Source: Gammaproteobacteria bacterium (GTDB lineage Bacteria > Pseudomonadota > Gammaproteobacteria > Xanthomonadales > Wenzhouxiangellaceae). Taken from it: DNA of 64,000 nucleotides. The notes beneath the pieces are model-generated. The model was given only the letters and a program-made list of their open reading frames with translations. It did not search any database and had not been told where the DNA came from. Location of the stretch: contig JAJFKY010000011.1 of assembly GCA_021772975.1 (NCBI GenBank), positions 62,001 through 126,000 of the forward strand, in the 5' to 3' direction. The translations under genes were made by a program, and so were the position numbers. Positions 57,399-64,000 of this stretch are shown piece after piece. The stretch's first letter is position 1. Each line of letters begins with the position of its first letter.

Positions 57399-59702
57399 CT
57401 AGCAGCCACTGCGTATTCCCCGGGCGCGTTGCAGATAATAGCGGTTGCTGTCGGCCTGTTGTGCCAGGCGGGCAATGATTTCATCAAGCTGGGTCAGTCC
57501 GTCATCGCGGGTTGCTGAGTCCAGGCAGCTGACTTCCGCCAGGCTGGTTGTCACATCCAGTGTCCGCTGATGTTGCTCGCCTAATAACCGCTGGCGGATT
57601 GCCAATGCCTGCTGTAAATGCTCTGTTGCTCTCAGCAACTGCTTATCGAGCAGTTCCGCGTTACCGAGGGCAAAATATGCCGCGGCGGTATTGCGGTGCA
57701 CCGGCCCGGAATGCGCCAGGGCATTGTTTAAGGCTTGACGCGCATGTTCCAATGCGGCCTGAGGTTGCCCGTTATCGGCATAGGCCAGCGCCAGATCACT
57801 GAGAATCATGCTGACCTCCTTATGCTCCGTTCCGACCACCGCATAGTGCATCTGTAAAGATTGATTCAGCCATTCAATAGCACGCTTAAGATTGCCGCTT
57901 TTACGCTCAACCGATGCCAGATTGCCCAACTGTGTGGCTGCCGCCAGGCTTTTTTTACTGGGAAAATACTCAATGGATAGCTGGTAATGATGCCGCGCGG
58001 ATGCAAAATCACCAACGAATTCGTCCGCGATACCCAGATCGTTATAAATTTGCGCCAGCGTTACAGCCACCCAGGACTGATCTAGCTGCTGTAACCGGAC
58101 AATGGCGTCCGCCCATAGTACGCGAGCCAGCTGCTGCTGACCGGAGAGCATATACAAACGACCTAATTCATAAATATTAGCCGCCATATCACGGCTGTAA
58201 TTATTTTGCCGCTGATACCATTCATGAGCCAGTTTCAGATAGTTCCTGGCGTTATCGTATTGGCCGGTACGAGAGGCCAGGACACCGCTGAAATGCTGGG
58301 TTTTGGCGTACAGTGGATAGCTTATATCCTGCGCGGAGGGCCATTGATGCTGCAATATCTGCTCAATCTCACGGGCTTTCTCAATCTCATCGATGCGAAT
58401 ATAAACCTGCCCCAGGGTGAGCAATAAATCACCCCGCACACTGCCTGGCAATTGATTATCACTGGATAACAACTGTCGGCCCGCGCTGTCGAGCATGTCT
58501 TTTACGGTGCTTGCACTGCCATCGGCATAAGGGTCCGGCGCGGTCAATAACTCTACCAGGGTGCGTGCAAACTGCTCGCTGTATTGTTGTTGAGTGCGTG
58601 CAATGCCAGCCTGCCATACCGCTACAGCGGCGCCACTGATTATGCTGCCGAATAACAGCAGCCCGGCACCCACTGCCAGCCGATGCCGGCGGATAAATTT
58701 ACCGCTCAGATACGACCATCTGGCGCTGTAAGCCTGCACCGGTTGATGCTTGCGATAGCGCTCACAATCATCCAGCAACTGGCTGACATGGCTATAACGG
58801 TCTGGTGCGTGGGTCGCTCTGCCCTGGGCAATGATGGCACGCAGTTCAGCTGGTAACTGCAGGTATGCCGGGTTGGGCTTCAACTCCCCACACAGCAGCA
58901 CCTGCAGCAGACTGCACAGCGAATAGATATCTGATCTCACGCTGAGCGGTTGATGTTCCAGCTGTTCCGGGCTGGCGAAGTGGCGTGATAACGCACGGGG
59001 TTGCCCATCCGGAGGTTGCTGCAGATGTTGGGCAATACCGAAATCCAGCAGCTTGGGTGTGCCGTCAGCGGTGATCAGGATGTTATTGGGTTTGATGTCG
59101 CCATGTACCAGAAGCCTGCCATGCGCATACCCGATAGCCTGGCACAGCTGACCGAACAAGCGCAGAATTTGTGTATGATCAAGTCGCTGAGTCCGACAGT
59201 AATCGTCGATAGCCAGCCCATCAATCCATTCCATCAATAAGAACTCATCACCCTCCAGGCTGGTGCCGCCATCCAGTAAATGCGCAATATAAGGATGTTG
59301 CATAGCGGCAAGCGTTTGCCGCTCGCGAATAAAATGTGTACGGCTGGCGGCTGTCATACGACCGCTGCGGATCAATTTAACAGCGCATTGGTGCTCGAAG
59401 TCCCGGGTCCGCCTGGCCAGATAGACCACCCCCATGCCACCTTGTCCAATTAACTGCTCAAGCCGATAGCCGCCGATAACCTGGCCAATGCGACTATGAT
59501 CATCCACTGCATTAACCAACGGTTGCTCAAATGGTCCCAGATCGGGCCGCTGTTGCAATATTTTCAGGACCTGCTGCTGGACTGCATGTGAATACTGATG
59601 TTGCGCCTGGATCCATTGTGAGCGGCTGATTTCGGGTTGTGCCAGCGAATCGAGTAATAAGGTCAGGCTATCGGTATCTGTTTGTAGATGAATTCCGGAC
59701 AT
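57399..59702 (-). CDS. transmembrane Ser/Thr protein kinase with TPR sensor
   Basis: A 767-aa Hanks-type kinase. After an N-terminal helical segment (about 1-70) the kinase domain has the P-loop GQGGMGVVYLA (about 83-93), the lysine in CAVKLIRSG, catalytic HGDIKPNN (about 200; canonical HRD is HGD) and DFGIAQHL. One transmembrane helix lies at about 339-362 (LAVGAGLLLFGSIISGAAVAVW). The periplasmic part (about 390-750) is a chain of TPRs. It follows the sigma factor by 12 nt, translationally coupled. In Vibrio parahaemolyticus the kinase PknT activates its neighbour sigma EcfP by phosphorylation; a similar pair is likely here. Confidence 0.92.
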   Translation of the reverse strand: MSGIHLQTDTDSLTLLLDSLAQPEISRSQWIQAQHQYSHAVQQQVLKILQQRPDLGPFEQPLVNAVDDHSRIGQVIGGYRLEQLIGQGGMGVVYLARRTRDFEHQCAVKLIRSGRMTAASRTHFIRERQTLAAMQHPYIAHLLDGGTSLEGDEFLLMEWIDGLAIDDYCRTQRLDHTQILRLFGQLCQAIGYAHGRLLVHGDIKPNNILITADGTPKLLDFGIAQHLQQPPDGQPRALSRHFASPEQLEHQPLSVRSDIYSLCSLLQVLLCGELKPNPAYLQLPAELRAIIAQGRATHAPDRYSHVSQLLDDCERYRKHQPVQAYSARWSYLSGKFIRRHRLAVGAGLLLFGSIISGAAVAVWQAGIARTQQQYSEQFARTLVELLTAPDPYADGSASTVKDMLDSAGRQLLSSDNQLPGSVRGDLLLTLGQVYIRIDEIEKAREIEQILQHQWPSAQDISYPLYAKTQHFSGVLASRTGQYDNARNYLKLAHEWYQRQNNYSRDMAANIYELGRLYMLSGQQQLARVLWADAIVRLQQLDQSWVAVTLAQIYNDLGIADEFVGDFASARHHYQLSIEYFPSKKSLAAATQLGNLASVERKSGNLKRAIEWLNQSLQMHYAVVGTEHKEVSMILSDLALAYADNGQPQAALEHARQALNNALAHSGPVHRNTAAAYFALGNAELLDKQLLRATEHLQQALAIRQRLLGEQHQRTLDVTTSLAEVSCLDSATRDDGLTQLDEIIARLAQQADSNRYYLQRARGIRSGC

Positions 59703-59714
59703 CTCTGGAGGCTA

Positions 59715-60317
59715 TTAATATTGCTGTGATACCCGTTGGGTCAACCACAATTTAGCGGCCATCCAGTAGCGTTTCACAGTGCGCTCTGAACAGCTCATAA
59801 GCTGAGCAATATCCGCCAATCGCAGCTCCGAAAAATAGTGCAGTTGAAATACTTCATATAAAACCGGTTTGGATTGCTGCAGACGATCAAGCATCTGATC
59901 AAACAGCAGCCAGTCGGGGTCCCCGTGCTGCCTGCCGATGTGGGTATCCAGACCGGTCAGCTGCGCAGCATGTTTGCCGCTACGCCGACGCCGGCCCCGA
60001 TCAATTAATAACTGGCGCATGTAGCGAGCCAGAATATTCAGTAAATGTCGCCTGCTGGAAGCAGTAACGGGCTGTTGGAGGAGCTTGATAAAAGCCTCGT
60101 TGACCAGCTCGGTGGCCTGCAGGCTCGGGGGCGAAAATTCCTGGCAGAGTAAATGCCGGGCGATCAGGCGAAGATCTGTATATACAGACAAAAAAATGGC
60201 TTCATCATCCATGGTCTGAGCAGCAAACCATTCAGGCCGATAATGTCCTGGCCACTCATCGACAGAGCCATCCTGGCTTTGTCCGGGTGCGCCACCCATT
60301 GCACCCGCCTCACTCAA
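59715..60317 (-). CDS. ECF sigma factor linked to Ser/Thr kinase (ECF43-like)
   Basis: A 200-aa sigma factor. The start is TTG at 60317, with AGGAGG spaced 5 nt (60323-60328). Region 2 includes ATELVNEAFIKLLQQP and the -10-binding helix RHLLNILARYMRQLLIDRGRRRRSG; region 4 ends LRLADIAQLMSCSERTVKRYWMAAKLWL. The family is the kinase-linked, anti-sigma-free group near ECF43, consistent with the adjacent kinase and the absence of an anti-sigma gene. Its targets are not visible; the downstream toxin genes are candidates. Confidence 0.9.
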   Translation of the reverse strand: MSEAGAMGGAPGQSQDGSVDEWPGHYRPEWFAAQTMDDEAIFLSVYTDLRLIARHLLCQEFSPPSLQATELVNEAFIKLLQQPVTASSRRHLLNILARYMRQLLIDRGRRRRSGKHAAQLTGLDTHIGRQHGDPDWLLFDQMLDRLQQSKPVLYEVFQLHYFSELRLADIAQLMSCSERTVKRYWMAAKLWLTQRVSQQY

Positions 60318-60549
60318 ACAAACCTCCTGTCAAACTCATGCTCCTGTCCCTGAATTGAATCTACAGCATACCCATTGAACCACCAACACACTTATCCTGC
60401 TGGTTGGTCAGAGCCGATGTTTTTGGCACTTTACCGTCGCGATTGCGCCAATAAGCATCAACTGCAGCCATTGCTATGCAGCCAGTCAGGATGATACCAG
60501 TGCCCCGGGTCATTGTCCGGCTTTTACCACATGGGGCGGAGACAGGGAT

Positions 60550-61668
60550 ATGAATAAATTGATAATACTCACCATCGTATCAGGTCTGCTATACCTAAGC
60601 ATGGCAACAGTGCAGGCATGCAGCATGACCGCCTCAGGCAGATGTGGAGGCAGTGCCTGCCCCAGCGATCAAAGCTGTAAGAAAACCGGCGATTTTGAAT
60701 GCAGCTGTGTCAGTAAATCGGCAAGCATGCTGTCCGAAGCCCTGGATAAGCAGCCGGTAGTACCCGAAGCCAGTCAATCCGCTGAAGAGTTGTTCCTGAA
60801 CAATCCGGGCCGGCCAGGTTTTAAGCGGTTACTGATTGATGCCAAGGGGTTTGGTAACGTCACTTGTGGAAAATGTTCGACTGGAGCTGGCTGCACGGCT
60901 TTCTGGGTCGCTTTTGGGACCAATGTAAACTGCCAGGCCACGGCCGCCAATGGGCATCGGTTCAATTTCTGGACCATCAACGGTAATTTTGGCGGTCAAC
61001 GGCCAAGCCGGCGTTTTAATGGCAAACCAGGCAGTCTGCTGGTCGGTAACTTCAGCCCCAACAATGAACTCAGCAGTACCAGCGCTGAAGCGCAAAAGAA
61101 CTGGTCGCTGGACCGCCCCGACGATATCTCAACGGTGGCTGGCGGCAAGCCTTTCGAAGCCGTGGTTGAGAATCATGCTGGTTCTGTATCGCCGGTTAAC
61201 GTTTTAATCAATGGTGGCGTGGCTGAACAGGTTGCGGCTGGTAACAGCAGTCGAACGCTATTTGTTCCCCTCGGCGACAATGACATTGCCCGCCTGGATG
61301 TTAAATTGATCACGGATGGTGTAGCGGCATCTGGCGCTACTCATCATTTTCCCAGGCAAAACGCTCCGCATGACGATCCCGGGGCCGCTAGGCAGCAGGC
61401 AACTCTCCTCTCGGAGCGCAGTACCCTCGCGGATATTCTGAATAGCGGGCGGGATGATGAATTCACCAAATGCAATACCACTTATCATGTACAGGGTACT
61501 GACCCTCATACTGATTGTGAAAGTTGCCTTGAACTGGTGCCCGAACCGGGTTGCCCGAATAAGTGCCCTATCTGGCGTATTTTCGATACCAATTGCCGGC
61601 ACTATCCGGATGGCTCGGTTTATTGTGAGACTGTCGGACAATGCCGTTTTGAGTTACAGGCTGAGTAA
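60550..61668 (+). CDS. secreted Cys-rich protein of unknown family
   Basis: A 372-aa protein with signal peptide IILTIVSGLLYLSMATVQA-C. An N-terminal Cys-rich module (CSMTASGRCGGSACPSDQSC, then FECSC) is followed by a beta-rich body (VTCGKCSTGAGCTAFWVAFG, HRFNFWTINGNFGG) and a C-terminal Cys cluster (DCESCLELVPEPGCPNKCP, NCRH, CETVGQCRF). At least 17 Cys suggest a disulfide-stabilised extracellular protein. GGAG is 8 nt before the ATG. It is divergent from the sigma factor (232 nt between) and may belong to its regulon. Not recognised. Confidence 0.7.
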   Translation: MNKLIILTIVSGLLYLSMATVQACSMTASGRCGGSACPSDQSCKKTGDFECSCVSKSASMLSEALDKQPVVPEASQSAEELFLNNPGRPGFKRLLIDAKGFGNVTCGKCSTGAGCTAFWVAFGTNVNCQATAANGHRFNFWTINGNFGGQRPSRRFNGKPGSLLVGNFSPNNELSSTSAEAQKNWSLDRPDDISTVAGGKPFEAVVENHAGSVSPVNVLINGGVAEQVAAGNSSRTLFVPLGDNDIARLDVKLITDGVAASGATHHFPRQNAPHDDPGAARQQATLLSERSTLADILNSGRDDEFTKCNTTYHVQGTDPHTDCESCLELVPEPGCPNKCPIWRIFDTNCRHYPDGSVYCETVGQCRFELQAE

Positions 61669-61717
61669 GCATTCACTCATCCGCGGTTTTGAGATGGCCG
61701 GTTAGCTATGAACATTA

Positions 61718-61746
61718 CCCTGCCAGGCGATAATCGCCTGGCGGGG
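61718..61746. terminator. bidirectional hairpin between convergent genes
   Basis: GCCAGGCG (61722-61729), ATAAT loop, CGCCTGGC (61735-61742), extended by CCC/GGG on both sides. It lies between the Cys-rich protein stop and the SYLF lipoprotein stop. Confidence 0.65.
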
Positions 61747-61764
61747 GCCTGGCTTGTTACAGGC

Positions 61765-62310
61765 TTATTGCGGATAGAACTTAAACCGCTGACCGCCGAC
61801 CGACGCCTCATACATCAATCCGCCGAGCGTCATACTGAAAACCGCCACGCCCTGCTCATAATCAGCGTCCGCCGACGCTCCGGCAGTAGCGGCGACTGCT
61901 GATACCTGGGCATTGAAGGCGTATTCATCGCGTTTAAAATTTTCCAGAGCATAACGGTCTTCAAAAAAGATCACTTCACTGAAAGCCTGCCCGCCGAGCT
62001 GCAGACCGATGGTAATCTGGGTCATGCTGGCATTGCCGATAAACCGGCCTTGCTCATACACTTTGCCGTCGCCGTGCGCCCCGCCGACACCAACCGCGCC
62101 TTTGCCAACCCGTGGAAAAATGGCATAGCCATGGGCATGGTCAAAAAATGCCTGCAAACCGCGATCACGCTCGATAAAACGGGCTATCGACTGCTCTACC
62201 GCGAGTTGTTCGCTGGGCGGGTTTTGTGGTTTGTTCGGATCGTAACCGGCACAGCCGGTCAGCCATAACAGGTTTAACACCAGGATCATAAAAGATGTTT
62301 GCATATTCAT
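61765..62310 (-). CDS. YSC84/SYLF-domain lipoprotein
   Basis: A 181-aa lipid-binding protein. The frame extends to 62502, but MNMQTSFMILVLNLLWLTGCAG at 62310 gives a lipoprotein signal (lipobox LTGC) and GGAG lies 10 nt upstream; the longer start adds an implausible N-terminus. The SYLF fold shows FFDHAHGYAIFPRVGKGAVGVGG, GQAFSEVIFFEDRYALENFKRDEYAFNAQ and EQGVAVFSMTLGGLMYEASVGGQRFKF. It is convergent with the Cys-rich gene. Function in bacteria is not well settled; phosphoinositide or phospholipid binding is known for eukaryotic relatives. Confidence 0.9.
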   Translation of the reverse strand: MNMQTSFMILVLNLLWLTGCAGYDPNKPQNPPSEQLAVEQSIARFIERDRGLQAFFDHAHGYAIFPRVGKGAVGVGGAHGDGKVYEQGRFIGNASMTQITIGLQLGGQAFSEVIFFEDRYALENFKRDEYAFNAQVSAVAATAGASADADYEQGVAVFSMTLGGLMYEASVGGQRFKFYPQ

Positions 62311-62630
62311 CGAAAACATACTCCAGACAGGCACAATAAAGCCTGAGTCTAAGTTAGCAAAGGGTTGTAGCCATTCATTCAGATGGCTTGAGTGCAAGCA
62401 ACAGCCAGTCTGGCACCAGGTGACGGTGTATTGGTCAGAAGATTTGGTACTGGCAAAAATATTAAGCCATACGTTAATGGATGAGATGTTATAAAAATGC
62501 AAATGGACGCCGGCAGGCGCAGCATGACGATTTATCAGCGTTACCGAGCTGTTATGTGCCCGGCGCTACAACTGCCGCAGACCCTGTTGCCGTAGGTGGA
62601 CCACAGCTGGCTGTTACCATAAATGTAGTC

Positions 62631-62655
62631 CGCCAGGCAATTCGGTTGCCTGGCG
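62631..62655 (-). terminator. hairpin after isocitrate lyase
   Basis: CGCCAGGCAA (62631-62640), loop TTCGG, TTGCCTGGCG (62646-62655), a perfect 10-bp stem 34 nt past the aceA stop. No T-run. Confidence 0.6.
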
Positions 62656-62689
62656 AACCAGTCAATACCTGCCTGATCTGGCGATGCTT

Positions 62690-63994
62690 TTATCCGGCCG
62701 CTTCGGCAAACTGTTCCTGCTCGGTCGAGCCCGCCAGGGCAGTAATTGAAGATTGGCCACCACTGATGACGTTGGTCAGGGTATCAAAATACCCGGTGCC
62801 GACTTCACGTTGATGTTTGGTGGCGGTATAGCCGTTGGACTCGGCGGCAAACTCAGCCTCCTGCAGCTCCACATAAGCGCTCATCTGGCGGTCACGGTAA
62901 CCGCTGGCCAGTTGATGCATGCTGTAGTTCAAGGCGTGAAAACCCGCCAGGGTAATAAATTGAAATTTATAACCCATCGCTCCCAGTTCGCGTTGGAACG
63001 TGGCGATGGTGGCATCATCCAGGTTCTGCTTCCAGTTAAATGAGGGCGAGCAGTTATAGGCCAGCATTTTATTCGGGTATTCAGACTTAATCGCTTCCGC
63101 AAAGCGCTTGGCCTGCTGCAAGTCAGGCTTGGAGGTTTCGCACCAGATTAGATCCGCATGTGGCGCATACGCCAGCCCGCGTGCAATGGCCTGCTCAATC
63201 CCCTGCCTGGTAACGTAGAAACCCTCAACGGTACGCTCACCGGTAATAAAGGCATGGTCGTCATTATCAATATCAGAGGTCAGCAGGCCGGCGCCCATGG
63301 CATCGGTGCGCGCGACCAGGACGGTGGGAACATTCAGAATGTCAGCCGCCAGACGGGCCGCGACCAGTTTCTGCACCGCCTCACGGGTCGGCACCAGAAC
63401 CTTGCCGCCCATATGGCCACATTTTTTTGCCGAAGCCAGCTGGTCTTCAAAATGCACGCCGGCGGCACCGGCTTCGATCATGGCTTTCATCAGTTCATGG
63501 GCATTCAGCACGCCGCCGAAGCCGGCTTCGGCGTCAGCAACAATCGGCGCCATCCAATCCACGCTGTCATCGCCTTCGGCATGATGCAGCTGATCCGCGC
63601 GCAGTAATGAATTGTTGATTTTACGCACCACCGAGGGAACGGAATCGGCCGGGTACAACGATTGGTCAGGATACATCTGACCGGCATTATTGGCATCGGC
63701 CGCGACCTGCCAGCCGGACAGGTAAATGGCTTTAAGCCCGGCCTTGACCTGCTGCATGGCCTGATTGCCGGTCAATGCGCCCAGCGCGTTGACGTAGGGC
63801 TGCTGTTGCATCAGGTTCCAGAGTTTTTCCGAGCCCTGCCGCGCCAGGCTATGTTCCACACTGATATTGCCGCGCAGCCTGACGACTTCTTCGGCACTGT
63901 ACGGACGGGTCACATCCTGCCAGCGTGAATCGTTATTCCAGATCAATGACAGCTGTTGCGCGGTCGGTTGTAATCCAGTGGTTTTACTATTCAT
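62690..63994 (-). CDS. aceA: isocitrate lyase
   Basis: Cleaves isocitrate to glyoxylate and succinate, first enzyme of the glyoxylate shunt. A complete 434-aa protein starting 6 nt from the window end. The signature KKCGHMGGK (about 189-197, catalytic Cys) is present, with [22 protein letters not shown] and [11 protein letters not shown]. With acnA in the same window it permits growth on acetate or fatty acids. Whether aceB lies next to it cannot be seen. Confidence 0.97.
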   Translation of the reverse strand: MNSKTTGLQPTAQQLSLIWNNDSRWQDVTRPYSAEEVVRLRGNISVEHSLARQGSEKLWNLMQQQPYVNALGALTGNQAMQQVKAGLKAIYLSGWQVAADANNAGQMYPDQSLYPADSVPSVVRKINNSLLRADQLHHAEGDDSVDWMAPIVADAEAGFGGVLNAHELMKAMIEAGAAGVHFEDQLASAKKCGHMGGKVLVPTREAVQKLVAARLAADILNVPTVLVARTDAMGAGLLTSDIDNDDHAFITGERTVEGFYVTRQGIEQAIARGLAYAPHADLIWCETSKPDLQQAKRFAEAIKSEYPNKMLAYNCSPSFNWKQNLDDATIATFQRELGAMGYKFQFITLAGFHALNYSMHQLASGYRDRQMSAYVELQEAEFAAESNGYTATKHQREVGTGYFDTLTNVISGGQSSITALAGSTEQEQFAEAAG

Positions 63995-64000
63995 CCAGGT

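Overview
The window looks like the chromosome of a free-living aerobic gammaproteobacterium. The block infA >< clpA-clpS <> nudJ-mnmA-hflD has the gene neighbourhood known from Escherichia coli and relatives, and acnA and aceA are of the usual proteobacterial type. Large secreted proteins ending in a '(I/F)-x-D-x-F-E'-like tail, a SpvB/Rhs giant protein and a paired ECF sigma factor and Ser/Thr kinase recall marine or soil lineages near the Xanthomonadales/Marinicella group. That placement is inference; no rRNA or tRNA gene is present to settle it.

Layout. 0-2.7 kb: a 5'-truncated thioredoxin-like protein overlapping a membrane protein, then a DUF4760-like protein. 2.9-9.2 kb: a His-rich small membrane protein followed by a tripartite divalent-metal RND efflux operon (CzcC/CzcB/CzcA type). 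10.0-11.0 kb: a ToxR/CadC-like membrane regulator. 11.0-18.9 kb (minus strand): a copper-oxidase gene set in two transcription units separated by a good intrinsic terminator. The first holds a TAT-exported multicopper oxidase, a cysteine-free SCO-like protein and an unknown 684-aa secreted protein. The second holds SCO1, a cytochrome c/periplasmic-binding fusion and a 2OG-Fe(II) oxygenase. 19.3-22.7 kb: a large lipoprotein serine hydrolase and a small secreted partner. 22.8-24.4 kb: an SRAP (YedK-type) gene lying between two copies of a palindromic MITE-like repeat, a third copy of which forms the end of czcA. 24.5-30.9 kb: two tandem paralogous secreted coiled-coil proteins and a 1222-aa Calx-beta/BACON surface protein in one operon. 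31-36.9 kb: an NTF2-like protein, a DUF885 peptidase, a metzincin, a small Cys-rich secreted protein and a gene remnant. 36.9-47.9 kb: housekeeping genes infA, clpA, clpS, nudJ, mnmA, hflD, acnA and an MscS-family channel. 47.9-60.3 kb (minus strand): a polymorphic-toxin locus. 60.5-64 kb: a Cys-rich secreted protein, a YSC84/SYLF lipoprotein and isocitrate lyase.

The most unusual segment is 47.9-60.3 kb. Read in transcription order it encodes an ECF sigma factor with a TTG start, a membrane Ser/Thr kinase with TPRs, a Gly-rich collagen-like protein, a 2354-aa SpvB/Rhs protein and a small TPR protein. The giant protein carries seven cysteine-paired FG-GAP-like repeats, a two-helix membrane insertion just before the Rhs signature, a self-cleaving HINT domain and a C-terminal HNH/EndoVII-type (GH-E) nuclease. 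The TPR protein belongs to a type often found as immunity protein. Other loci that may be undescribed are the copper-oxidase set with its cysteine-free SCO-like protein and the paralogue-pair/Calx-beta/BACON operon. All functional assignments come from motifs read by eye; no database search or structure prediction was run.
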